Positions 33,835-42,369 are shown, numbered from the stretch's first letter. The stretch is 43,971 bases of DNA from Clostridia bacterium (GCA_017936565.1 JAGBFG010000045.1:1-43971), one strand, 5' to 3'. Notes: generated from the letters alone by a model not told the origin. Program-made: numbers and translations.

Positions 33835-34452
33835 CTATTTTCGGCTTTTTTCGATGTTTTGCTGCCAAAATAATTGAGCCTTAGCAAAGAGGTCCTCTAT
33901 TGTTCCATCGTTATATATCAAATGCTTTGCATTCTTTTCATAGAAGCTGTCGGGCGGTTGCGCGCGAAGCCTTGCTTCTGCCGCCTCTTGTGTTAAGGAA
34001 TCGCGCTCCATAATTCGCTTTAAGCGCAGCTCATACGGGGCAAGCACGGCAAGAGTGGTATGACATTCCTTGTCAAACCCCGATTCAAATAACAGCGGAG
34101 CGTCCACGACCACGACAAGACTTCCCTCTGCCGCTTTTTGCTCTATTTGCCGTCTGACTTCATTCAGAACGTGAAAATGCGTGATTTTGTTCAGCAAGGA
34201 GAGCGTTTTCTTTTCTTCCTCGTTTCCAAGAAACACCTTTTTGGCAAGAGTTGGTCTATCTATGCCGTCGTTTTCGTTGCGTATATCCTCACCAAAATGC
34301 AAAATTAACTCTTGGGTACAGGCAGAAGGACCCGCAATCAAGGAATGGTACACATCGTCCGTATCTATCAACACAGCGCCAAGATGAAAAAGCGCCTTGC
34401 CAAACGCGCCTTTGCCGCATCCGCTTCCGCCTGTTAAACCAATCACTTTCAT
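33835..34452 (-). CDS. coaE: Dephospho-CoA kinase
   Basis: Last step of coenzyme A synthesis. 205 residues with P-loop GGSGCGKG (8-15), the substrate motif DTDDVYHSL and the lid region RLKRIMERDSLTQEAAEARLRAQ. First gene of a six-gene minus-strand operon with lytic transglycosylase, aminopeptidase, prfA, sua5 and a parC-like gene. Its promoter is near-consensus. Confidence 0.95.
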   Translation of the reverse strand: MKVIGLTGGSGCGKGAFGKALFHLGAVLIDTDDVYHSLIAGPSACTQELILHFGEDIRNENDGIDRPTLAKKVFLGNEEEKKTLSLLNKITHFHVLNEVRRQIEQKAAEGSLVVVVDAPLLFESGFDKECHTTLAVLAPYELRLKRIMERDSLTQEAAEARLRAQPPDSFYEKNAKHLIYNDGTIEDLFAKAQLFWQQNIEKSRK

Positions 34453-34540
34453 TTTGGCTGTCCCTTCTCTTCAATCAAACGCTTATCTTATGGTGCTTTT
34501 TTATTCAAAGCATTATACAAGACAAAACCTTTCTCAGTAT

Positions 34541-34569
34541 ATTGTAACATTTTTCCATTCAAATGTCAA
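34541..34569 (-). promoter_or_regulatory. sigma-A promoter for the coaE operon
   Basis: Minus strand TTGACA (34569-34564), 17-base spacer, TACAAT (34546-34541) with extended -10 TGT. A second -10-like TATAAT lies at about 34512-34517 without a good -35. The stretch 34570-34721 between this and the next promoter holds nothing else I recognise. Confidence 0.75.
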
Positions 34570-34721
34570 TTCCAAAATCACCTTGTTTTCATTTTTTTAT
34601 GCTTTTTTTCAAAAACCCGAAGAAGAAGTGATTACAATGATAAAATACTGCATTCTTTTTTCTGCCGAGCAAAAAATGCCGAAAACGAACAGTCTTTATC
34701 CTTCTTTTCTTTATATAAGAG

Positions 34722-34750
34722 TTGACAAATCAACAAAAGAGTGGTATAAT
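34722..34750 (+). promoter_or_regulatory. Consensus sigma-A promoter of the carboxyltransferase-like operon
   Basis: TTGACA at 34722-34727, 17-base spacer, TATAAT at 34745-34750, extended -10 TGG. This is a fully consensus promoter, one of the strongest in the window. Confidence 0.9.
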
Positions 34751-34789
34751 GCATAAAAGAATAGTCGACTTTCGAAAGGAGAAAAACAC

Positions 34790-36259
34790 TTGAAAGATTC
34801 GGATTCTGTTTTTCATTCATCTTTTTCTTTCACAAATGATGCGCCCCGCCCTCTTCCTACCGCGGAAGAATTGCGCCAAGCGCTCGCCGCATCCGAAAAA
34901 TCGGATACGCGCCAAATCATTTCCTCTTTATTTGATGAGGCAACGTTTGTGGAAATTGGTACTTATACCAAAAAAAGCTTTTCGGAATACGCCTATACAG
35001 GACAACTCAATGATTTTGAGGGTGTTATTTGCGGATATGGAGCAATCAATGGACAGCTGGTATACGCCTTTGCGCAGGATGTTTCCCGTATGAACGGCGC
35101 TATGGACGATACACACGCCAATAAAATTCTTTCTCTCTATCAAATGGCAATGCGCAACGCCGCGCCTGTTATCGGTATTTTCAACAGCGTTGGCGCCGAT
35201 ATTTACGAGGGTGTCAGCTCTATGGCGGCATACGGTAAAATTATGCGCGCGGTGGCAGAGGCATCGGGATTTATTCCCCAGATTGCCATTGTAGCCGGCG
35301 ATTGTACCGGAATTGCCTCTCCTTTGGCGGCTTGCTTTGATTTTGTGGTGGCTGTAGAAGGTGCTTCCTTCTACGTGCGCTCTCCCGATTTCAGTGGAGC
35401 GAATGAGTCTAATGAGACTGTGGCGGCTCTTACCGTTCCTGATGCGCTTTCTGCCGTAAAAGAAGTGCGCGTTTTACTTTCATATATACCCGCTAACGCG
35501 GAAGAGGGCATTCGACCTGTTCCCTGCGCTGACAGTCTGAACCGTCTGCTTGGCGACCAGAGCTTCGACCATAACCTGCACAATATGCTCTCTGCCGTTG
35601 CTGACAACGGTATTTACAAGGAAATTTACACCGATACCGCGCCGACCTTCTTAACCGCCTTTACCTGTATTGGCGGTGTGCGCTGCGCCGTATGCGGTCA
35701 TACAATACAAAACGGCGAGGCTATGTTTAACGGCTTGGAAGCGAGAAAGGCGGCAAGATTTGTTTCCTTCTGTGATGCCTTTTCCATTCCCTTGGTTACC
35801 TTTGTGGATACGGCAGGCTTTGCTTACAGTAAGAAAAAGGAAAACACATCCTTCGTTCTCTCCCTCTCTTCCCTGGCATTTGCCTACGCAAAATCCCAGA
35901 TGCCTAAAATCAGTATCATAGTGGGGCGCGCCATTGGCGGCGCTTATACCCTTCTTGGGTCCAAGGCTTTGAGCGCGGACGTTGTTTATGCGCTGGATTC
36001 GGCTGAAATCGGCGCTCTTGCCACCGACGCTGCCGTTGCTTTCGCTTGGAATGACCGTGTTACACTAAGCAGGACCCGTGAAGAGCTGGAAAACGAATGG
36101 AGAGTTTCCTTGGCTTCTCCCGTGGCTGCGGCTTGTAAGGGCGAGGTGGATGATATTATCACCGTTTCGGAAATACGTCAACGGATCTGCTCTGCTTTGC
36201 TGATGCTCTCTGCCAAGGGGACTGCCTCTAAAAAACGCCACGGCATTTTGCCGTTATAA
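34790..36259 (+). CDS. 12S/MmdA-like carboxyltransferase subunit, altered active site
   Basis: 489 residues from a TTG start (AAAGGAG 8 bases before). Two crotonase-type halves as in methylmalonyl-CoA decarboxylase alpha and the transcarboxylase 12S subunit: GYGAINGQLVYAFAQD, KAARFVSFCDAFSIPLVTFVDTAGF and AIGGAY are clear. In the N-terminal half the usual SGGARIQEG is SVGADIYEG (133-141), and the oxyanion-hole CAGGA is CTGIA (172-176) with two bases of protein missing after it. In the C-terminal half the usual PG...QE..GI.RHGA loop is replaced by an unrelated segment. Fold certain, catalysis doubtful. First gene of a four-gene operon. Confidence 0.82.
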   Translation: MKDSDSVFHSSFSFTNDAPRPLPTAEELRQALAASEKSDTRQIISSLFDEATFVEIGTYTKKSFSEYAYTGQLNDFEGVICGYGAINGQLVYAFAQDVSRMNGAMDDTHANKILSLYQMAMRNAAPVIGIFNSVGADIYEGVSSMAAYGKIMRAVAEASGFIPQIAIVAGDCTGIASPLAACFDFVVAVEGASFYVRSPDFSGANESNETVAALTVPDALSAVKEVRVLLSYIPANAEEGIRPVPCADSLNRLLGDQSFDHNLHNMLSAVADNGIYKEIYTDTAPTFLTAFTCIGGVRCAVCGHTIQNGEAMFNGLEARKAARFVSFCDAFSIPLVTFVDTAGFAYSKKKENTSFVLSLSSLAFAYAKSQMPKISIIVGRAIGGAYTLLGSKALSADVVYALDSAEIGALATDAAVAFAWNDRVTLSRTREELENEWRVSLASPVAAACKGEVDDIITVSEIRQRICSALLMLSAKGTASKKRHGILPL

Positions 36260-36272
36260 AGGAGACATTCAG

Positions 36273-36569
36273 ATGGCAGGTTTTATACAGGAAAATTTGG
36301 CTTGGTTAATCGTCTGCTTTATTCTGCTTGCTCTGTCCCTGACTTTTTTGGGGTTGTATTTACATTCTCAAATACAAATCAAGAGAAAAAAGAAGGCAGA
36401 AGGCGAAACCAAGCTTCTGAACATTGATGACATTGATTCAAAGGAGCTTCCCGAGGATGTTTTGGTTGCCCTTCTGACAGCGGCAGTCGCTTTCATTTAC
36501 AGTCAGAAGAAAACAAAGTTCCGTGTCGTTTCATTTCGGCACATTTCCTCAAAGGGCGGTAATCCGTAA
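36273..36569 (+). CDS. OadG-like membrane anchor subunit
   Basis: 98 residues: one membrane helix (about 9-31, LAWLIVCFILLALSLTFLGL), a basic stretch, an acidic segment and a short hydrophobic patch (LVALLTAAVAFIY) near the end. It matches the gamma subunit of Na+-pumping decarboxylases, which ties the carboxyltransferase and biotin carrier to the membrane. The beta subunit (the Na+ pump itself) is not in the operon. AGGAGA precedes the ATG, 13 bases after the previous stop. Confidence 0.78.
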   Translation: MAGFIQENLAWLIVCFILLALSLTFLGLYLHSQIQIKRKKKAEGETKLLNIDDIDSKELPEDVLVALLTAAVAFIYSQKKTKFRVVSFRHISSKGGNP

Positions 36570-36590
36570 TTCGCCCACATACAGACCGTT

Positions 36591-36612
36591 TGCGGTTGAA
36601 CGTGAAACCGCA
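36591..36612 (+). promoter_or_regulatory. Intra-operon hairpin
   Basis: TGCGGTT, 8 bases, AACCGCA: a 7-bp perfect stem in the 96-base gap between the OadG-like and biotin-carrier genes, without a strong T run. May mark RNA processing or tune relative expression. Confidence 0.4.
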
Positions 36613-36665
36613 TATTTTCCTTAACAGACAGAAAGGACTTTCAAACGAAAGGCAGGCTTATTCCT

Positions 36666-37016
36666 ATGAAAAAATTTAATATCACAGTTCTTGGAAAGAC
36701 ATATGAGGTTTTGGTAGAGGATATGGGCGATATTATCACCGATCTTCCCACTCCTGCTTCTTCCCTTTCAGTAAGCGACGTCATTCCTGCGGTTTCCGAA
36801 AAAGAGAAAAATATTGTTTCTCCTGTAAACGGTATCATCCGCGAGGTGTTGGTTGATGTCGGTATTAAGGTGGAGCAAGGAACACCGCTTTGCATTTTAG
36901 AGGCAATGGAAATTCAAAACACCATTCCTGCCCCTGAGGACGGTATTATTTCTCAAATTTTGGTTCGAGAGGGCGACGCGGTAGAGGCCGGAACTGTTAT
37001 TATCACTATGCATTGA
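36666..37016 (+). CDS. Biotin-carrier-like protein lacking the biotinyl lysine
   Basis: 116 residues. A short N-terminal part, a Pro/Ser linker (28-46), then a complete biotinyl/lipoyl barrel (50-115: VSPVNGIIREVLVDVG...REGDAVEAGTVI). The biotin-accepting motif should read EAMKM; here it is EAMEI (79-83), so Glu82 (codon GAA at 36907-36909) replaces the lysine, a one-base change from AAA. The usual MPG before the barrel is VNG. No other lysine lies at the hairpin tip. It cannot be biotinylated in the normal way. The frame is intact and the next gene starts 12 bases after it. Confidence 0.85.
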   Translation: MKKFNITVLGKTYEVLVEDMGDIITDLPTPASSLSVSDVIPAVSEKEKNIVSPVNGIIREVLVDVGIKVEQGTPLCILEAMEIQNTIPAPEDGIISQILVREGDAVEAGTVIITMH

Positions 37017-37027
37017 GGTAGTGCTTT

Positions 37028-38431
37028 ATGCCAAGACTAAAAATTACCGAGACCGTTCTTTGCGGTGCGCAGTCGGCCCTTGCTTCCGCGCATATGACAA
37101 CGGCGGAAATGGTGCCTATTTTACCGATTTTGGACAAAATCGGATATCATTCGTTAGACGCTTGGGGCGGTTCATCATTTGACACCTGCTTGCGGTATCT
37201 TAACGAGGACCCTTGGAAGCGCTTGCGTATTATCCGCGCCAACATTCACAACACCAAGCTGATGATGACGCTCGGCGGGCAATGCCTTTTGGGATATTCT
37301 CATTATCCTGATGATATCGTACAGTTTTTTGTTCAAAAATCAATTGCCAACGGCATTGATATTTTACGTATTTATGACCCTTTGAACGATATACGCAATT
37401 TAGAGGTAGCCATTCGCGCCGCTAAAAAAGAAAAGGCTTCCGTTCAAGGCAGCATTTGCTGCACGAGCGAGAATGCCGAAAACGGAAAATATTTTTTGGA
37501 ATTCGCCAAAAGGCTTCTTGATTTAGGTGCGGATACGATATGTATTCAGGACACCGCAGGACTTCTGCGTCCTTATGATGCCTATCAAATCATTAAAACC
37601 CTAAAAGCGTATGATTCCAGTATGCAAATCCAGTTAAGCACCCACTATACCTCTGGTCTTGCTTCTATGACGGTCTTGAAGGCTGTGGAGGCGGGTCTTG
37701 ATATTGTGGACACCGCGATTTCCCCCTTCTCCCTTGGCGCTTCCCTGCTTTCCACCGAAACCATTTTAGCCACCCTGCGCAAAACTCCTTACGAAACTGA
37801 GCTTGACACCTATTTCTTGCGCCAGGCAGCTGAATATTTTTCGGGCATAAAGCTGAGATATTTGCGCGACGGAATTATGGATAACCGCATTTTTGATGTG
37901 AACATCACCGCGCTTGAAAGCGGTGTTTCGGGAGAAATGCAGCGCCATATCGCGCAGCGTCTTAAACAGGCAAAGAAGGAAAGATATTTCGCAGAGGTCT
38001 TGGAAGAAATACCGCGTGTGGCGGCAGATGTCGGTCACGTTCCCTTTGTTTCTCCCTTGTACGAAATTCTGGATACCCAAGCCATTCTTAACGTCTTGAC
38101 GGGTGAGCGTTACAAAATCGTTTCAGAGGAGTTCCGCAATCTCGTTTTAGGCAAATACGGAAGAACGCCAAATCCCATCAACCGCGAATTTCAGCATAAA
38201 ATCAGCAAGGGCGCGCCCATTATCACAGAGCGACCTGCTGACTCCTTGGAGCCCGAGGTGGAAAAATACCGTATCAAAGCTGCTCCTTACGCAGAGCAGG
38301 AAGAGGATTTGCTCTCGCTGGCTCTTTTCGAGAACAGCGCTATGCAGTTTTTTGAATGGCGCAAAAAGCAAAAATACAATTTGGATGGACGGGGAAAAGC
38401 ATCTAATAAATCCGCTGTTCATCCCGTGTAA
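37028..38431 (+). CDS. 5S/OadA-like carboxyltransferase subunit with lost metal ligands
   Basis: 467 residues with the TIM barrel and C-terminal helices of the pyruvate/oxaloacetate carboxyltransferase (transcarboxylase 5S, OadA, PycB). Recognition is easy: WGGSSFDTCLRYLNEDPW, LLGYSHYPDDIV, NGIDILRIYDPLND, GLDIVDTAISPFS. But the metal site is gone. The Asp of LRDAHQS is Gly13 (LCGAQS); the carbamylated Lys is Gln174 (CIQDTAG); of the H-x-H pair only His206 remains (Ser204). The RGQN arginine is Gly and the PGGxxSN loop is SGEMQRH (301-307). It ends an intact operon with a strong terminator. Confidence 0.85.
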   Translation: MPRLKITETVLCGAQSALASAHMTTAEMVPILPILDKIGYHSLDAWGGSSFDTCLRYLNEDPWKRLRIIRANIHNTKLMMTLGGQCLLGYSHYPDDIVQFFVQKSIANGIDILRIYDPLNDIRNLEVAIRAAKKEKASVQGSICCTSENAENGKYFLEFAKRLLDLGADTICIQDTAGLLRPYDAYQIIKTLKAYDSSMQIQLSTHYTSGLASMTVLKAVEAGLDIVDTAISPFSLGASLLSTETILATLRKTPYETELDTYFLRQAAEYFSGIKLRYLRDGIMDNRIFDVNITALESGVSGEMQRHIAQRLKQAKKERYFAEVLEEIPRVAADVGHVPFVSPLYEILDTQAILNVLTGERYKIVSEEFRNLVLGKYGRTPNPINREFQHKISKGAPIITERPADSLEPEVEKYRIKAAPYAEQEEDLLSLALFENSAMQFFEWRKKQKYNLDGRGKASNKSAVHPV

Positions 38432-38436
38432 TAAAG

Positions 38437-38477
38437 AAAGACAGAAAACACAAGCAAAATTGGTTTTCTGTCTTTTT
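38437..38477 (+). terminator. Terminator of the carboxyltransferase-like operon
   Basis: AAAGACAGAAAAC (38437-38449) and GTTTTCTGTCTTT (38463-38475): perfect 13-bp stem with a T run. Convergent with the LRR gene. Confidence 0.9.
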
Positions 38478-38483
38478 ATTTGG

Positions 38484-40049
38484 TTAAATTTGTCTTACCT
38501 TGTATTTTCCAACGTTTTTGTAGTGGGTGCTTTCCTTTGCGACCCGAACACAAGCCAAGCTTGGACAATCATCAAAGGCATCATCAGAAATATACGCAAC
38601 GTCCTTCCCTAAAAAAATGTAAGAAAGTCTTTGGCAGTTAGCAAAGGCTCCTTCACCGATAGACTCTACTCCATCGGAAAGGATAAGCTCTTCTATATAC
38701 TCTATCCCGTAAAACGCCATTGCTCCAATACGCTTAACGTTGCAAGGAATTGTTAGCGTTTTTGGGATCTCTGTGCCCACATACAAATGCTTGAGATACG
38801 GATACGGAACCTTGCTGGCAAAATACGAGGCGCCCACTTGGAATTCTGTTTGCGCATATAGCGAAAGGTCGTCAACAAAGACAGACTCTAACAGGGTGCA
38901 ATCCTCAAAGGCGGTGGTAAGTGCCTTCTCTGCGCCCTTCCAATGCAGCTCCTTCAAGCCGGACCAACCGTGAAAAGCAAATTCGCCCAAATAGGCAAGA
39001 TGCTGTGAAAACGTCAAGCTCTCGCCCCCGACACAGTTACGAAAGGCGCAATCGCCAATATAGGAAAGCAAAGGAGGTAGGCTCTCTAAAACCAAGCATT
39101 TACAGTTGTTAAACGCTCCTGCCTCAATTTTACATATGGCTTTTGGCAGGACAACCGATTGCAACGCAATACAATCCTTGAACGCGTACTGCGGAATTTC
39201 TTGGGCCTCTCCCGACCAATGAAGGCTTTGAAGGCTTACAGCCCCGTCAAAGGAAGAAGCGCCGATTTCTTTTATTGCTGCCGGCAAGGAGAGGGCGGTC
39301 AATGAGCGACAGCCCCAAAAGGCTTCTTTACCTATACTCTCCAACGCATCTGGAAAGCAAATTTCTTTCAACTGTGTACATTCACGAAAGGCGCCGTAAC
39401 CGATTTTGCGCAACGTAGAAGGCAGGGTGACGCTTTGTAAGCCTCTACACCCTGTAAACACATTTTCTTCAAGCGCCGTAACCCCCTCGGGAATAACTAC
39501 ACTCTCTAACGCAGAGCAACCGCAAAAAGCACCCTTTCCTATTAAGGAGATCGTAGAAGGCAGATGAACGGCGCGCAGGTGGGTTAAATACCGAAATGCG
39601 TAATCGCAAATGACCTTGACGCCCTCTGAAACAAAAATTTCCTCAACATACTGATATTTTAAGAGCGCCTGCTCTTCCATCTCGGTATCGGCGTTTATGT
39701 GTAAAACGGTAAGCATTTCTTTCTCAGTCTTTTTAACCAAGGTAAAACGGTAGGCGTCATATTCAAAATCATCTCCCTCTCCCACGAAAAAGGACTGATT
39801 TTCGATATCAGCAAAGGTCAGAACGCCGTTTTTACCCTGATGCGAAACAGAAACGCCAACCAATTCTCTGTTCTCTATAACGTATTGCTCTCGCTCAATA
39901 GGCATACGGTATCCGCTTTCAGAGGAGCTTGCGAGAACTCTATACGGTTGCGGAGAGGATTTCCAGCTATGCACACAATGGATATAGTAGGCATTGGCAA
40001 TGCTGTCCCACACCTTCCATTGATTTTCTGTATACTCTTCTTTTTTCAT
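38484..40049 (-). CDS. BspA-type leucine-rich repeat protein
   Basis: 521 residues. No signal peptide or anchor. Residues 1-125 are a unique N-terminal part; from about 130 there are twelve or more LRR_5 repeats of 22-24 residues (pattern IGxGAFxGCxxLxxVxIPxxVxxI). BspA-like LRRs are usually surface proteins; this one should stay in the cytoplasm unless another route exports it. It lies 47 bases downstream of EF-G2 and is probably co-transcribed. Function unknown. Confidence 0.82.
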   Translation of the reverse strand: MKKEEYTENQWKVWDSIANAYYIHCVHSWKSSPQPYRVLASSSESGYRMPIEREQYVIENRELVGVSVSHQGKNGVLTFADIENQSFFVGEGDDFEYDAYRFTLVKKTEKEMLTVLHINADTEMEEQALLKYQYVEEIFVSEGVKVICDYAFRYLTHLRAVHLPSTISLIGKGAFCGCSALESVVIPEGVTALEENVFTGCRGLQSVTLPSTLRKIGYGAFRECTQLKEICFPDALESIGKEAFWGCRSLTALSLPAAIKEIGASSFDGAVSLQSLHWSGEAQEIPQYAFKDCIALQSVVLPKAICKIEAGAFNNCKCLVLESLPPLLSYIGDCAFRNCVGGESLTFSQHLAYLGEFAFHGWSGLKELHWKGAEKALTTAFEDCTLLESVFVDDLSLYAQTEFQVGASYFASKVPYPYLKHLYVGTEIPKTLTIPCNVKRIGAMAFYGIEYIEELILSDGVESIGEGAFANCQRLSYIFLGKDVAYISDDAFDDCPSLACVRVAKESTHYKNVGKYKVRQI

Positions 40050-40096
40050 AGTGCTTGCTTTTCATCCTTCCACAACCGATAAACAGTTTTTTATTC

Positions 40097-42163
40097 TTAT
40101 TCTTCCTTGGGCGCTTCCGCGATTACCTTTTGAGCAACGTTGGCAGGAACCTCCTCGTAACGAACAAAGGTAAAGTCAAATCTGGCTCTGCCCTGCGTCA
40201 TAGCGCGCAAGGCAACCACGTAATCGGTCATTTCCGCGGCGGGAACCTCGGCTAAGACCACTTGTTTTCCCGCTTTATGCGTTGCTTCAATGCCCAAAAC
40301 TCTTCCGCGACGGCGGTTCAAATCGCCCATAACGTCACCGACATAAGCATCGGGTGTGTACACCTTTAATTCTCCAACGGGTTCAAGCAACACAGGCGAG
40401 GCGTTGGGAATACCGTTGCGATATGCCAAGGCGGCTGCCAGCTTAAAGGAAATTTCATTACTGTCAACATCGTGATAAGACCCATCATAAAGGTTGGCAG
40501 ATAAGCCAATCAAAGGATAGCCAGCCAAAACGCCGTGCGCCATACTGTCCTGCAAGCCTTTTTCAACGGCGGGGAAATAGTTTTTCGGCACAGCACCGCC
40601 CACAACCGAGGTGGTAAAGGTTAATCCGTCACCCTCACCTGGCTCGAAAATAATTTTAACGTGACCGTACTGACCGCTGCCGCCGGATTGCTTTTTATGC
40701 TTTCCTTCGGCATCCACTCTTTTTCTGATGGTTTCACGATACGCAATTTTCGGCGTTTCCAACGCAACGGAAGTACCAAAACGGTTTTTCAGCTTGGCAA
40801 CCGCTATATCCAAATGGGTGTCGCCCAAGCCGTACAAAACAAGCTGCTTTGTTTCAGCGTTGTTTTCAAAGCGCATAGTGGAGTCTTCCTCTAACAAGCG
40901 CGCGATGCCGCCTGAAATTTTATCCTCATCGCCCTTTCCAACAGGAACAACCGCCTTGGAAGCATAGGCTTGGGGGTATACAATATGCGAATAGGCAACC
41001 TTACCGTCCGCATTTGTCAGGGTGTCGTTTGTATTGGTGGCAACAAGCTTCGAGGTCATACCAATATCACCGCAGGCAAGCTCTTGTACCTCTTCCTGCT
41101 TTTTGCCGCGTACCACGTAAATACGGGAAATCTTTTCCTGGGTATCGCTCGTGGTGTTTTTTAATGTATCATCGCGATGCAGCGTTCCGTTCATTACCTT
41201 AAAGAAGGACATCTTTCCAACAAAGGGGTCGGAATACGTCTTGAAGACGAACAAAGAAGTAACGCTTCCCTCTTTATCAATGGCAATTTCATCGCCATCC
41301 TCTGAAAGCTCCACCTTCTTGGCGGTATGACGGGGATAGGAGTCGGCAATGGTATCGAGCAAGGTTTTAACACCCCACATTTTCGTTGCCGCGCCACAGA
41401 AAACAGGCACGATTTCGCCCGAAATAATGCCATTATGAATGGCAAGCACGGACTCTTCACGGGAAATCTCTTCTCCCGCAAAGAATTTTTCCATCAATAC
41501 GTCATCTGTTTGCGCAATGGACTCAAGCAGCATATTCCTGTACTCGTTTGCCACGGGCAAGAATTGCTCGGGAATTGGCAGGGTTACGTAGTCACCTGTC
41601 GCGGAGTCAAAAATATAGCTTTCAAAATCAAGCAAATCCAAAAAGCCTGTTACCTTATCCTCGTCGATCATAGGGATCTGCACAGGACAGACGGCAACGC
41701 CAAAGCGCTCGCGAAGCGCAGTAAATACCTTGTAGAAACGAGCCTCGGGGTCATCAAAGCGATTGATAAAGAAGGATTTGGGAATACCTTGCTCGTCTGC
41801 CAGATCCCATGCCAACTCCGTACCCACCTCGATACCTGCCTTACCGTCAACCACGATCAAGGCGGCATCCGCTACACGAATAGACTGACGGACCTCGCCC
41901 TCAAAGTCGGGATAACCGGGAGTATCCATTACATTGACCTTAATGCCCTGCCAAACCAAAGGAGCTAAGGATGACCCAATCGAAAAGCCACGGCGCACTT
42001 CTTCCGCATCATAATCGCTTACGGTGTTTCCATCGGCAACCTTTCCAAGTCTATCGGTTGCTTTTGCAATATACAGCATAGCCTCAGTCAAAGAGGTCTT
42101 TCCAGCCCCACCGTGACCGAGCAAGCATAGATTGCGAATGTTTTTGGTTTCAAACAATTCCAT
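40097..42163 (-). CDS. Elongation factor G-like GTPase (EF-G2)
   Basis: 688 residues from the ATG at 42163; AAGGAG lies 10 bases before it, while the ATG at 42184 has no such site. GTPase domain: G1 GHGGAGKTS (16-24), G3 DTPGY (80-84) and G4 NRFD (134-137). The rest has the EF-G domain order, including SGGSGQYGHVKIIFEP and RRGRVLGIE. Canonical EF-G has a catalytic His after DTPG and NKxD in G4; Tyr84 and Arg135 mark the paralogous EF-G2 group, whose role is unclear (no normal translocase role shown in mycobacteria). The canonical fusA should lie elsewhere. Confidence 0.88.
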   Translation of the reverse strand: MELFETKNIRNLCLLGHGGAGKTSLTEAMLYIAKATDRLGKVADGNTVSDYDAEEVRRGFSIGSSLAPLVWQGIKVNVMDTPGYPDFEGEVRQSIRVADAALIVVDGKAGIEVGTELAWDLADEQGIPKSFFINRFDDPEARFYKVFTALRERFGVAVCPVQIPMIDEDKVTGFLDLLDFESYIFDSATGDYVTLPIPEQFLPVANEYRNMLLESIAQTDDVLMEKFFAGEEISREESVLAIHNGIISGEIVPVFCGAATKMWGVKTLLDTIADSYPRHTAKKVELSEDGDEIAIDKEGSVTSLFVFKTYSDPFVGKMSFFKVMNGTLHRDDTLKNTTSDTQEKISRIYVVRGKKQEEVQELACGDIGMTSKLVATNTNDTLTNADGKVAYSHIVYPQAYASKAVVPVGKGDEDKISGGIARLLEEDSTMRFENNAETKQLVLYGLGDTHLDIAVAKLKNRFGTSVALETPKIAYRETIRKRVDAEGKHKKQSGGSGQYGHVKIIFEPGEGDGLTFTTSVVGGAVPKNYFPAVEKGLQDSMAHGVLAGYPLIGLSANLYDGSYHDVDSNEISFKLAAALAYRNGIPNASPVLLEPVGELKVYTPDAYVGDVMGDLNRRRGRVLGIEATHKAGKQVVLAEVPAAEMTDYVVALRAMTQGRARFDFTFVRYEEVPANVAQKVIAEAPKEE

Positions 42164-42287
42164 TTGGGTGTTCTCCTTTTTCATATGTATTCTTTACCGA
42201 TGCATATGGGACATTTTCGCATCGTGCCTCTCTTTTTGCGAGAAAGCCGCCACTTACTTGTCGCTTTCCTATACACCTGTTACACCC

Positions 42288-42316
42288 ATTATACTATGCT
42301 TTTTTGAAAATTGCAA
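42288..42316 (-). promoter_or_regulatory. sigma-A promoter for the EF-G2 operon
   Basis: Minus strand TTGCAA (42316-42311), 17-base spacer, TATAAT (42293-42288). It leaves a leader of about 115 bases that contains a CGATGC/GCATCG pair (42197-42224) but no riboswitch I can name. Confidence 0.7.
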
Positions 42317-42369
42317 TAGGTTTGTTGTATTTAATTACCAAAAAAACGAAAAATATTTATTTTTTTTGG

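Noticed and set aside
42185..42285. Riboswitch in the EF-G2 leader
   Set aside because: Only a weak 6-bp pairing over a 16-base loop is visible, with no terminator and no known motif.
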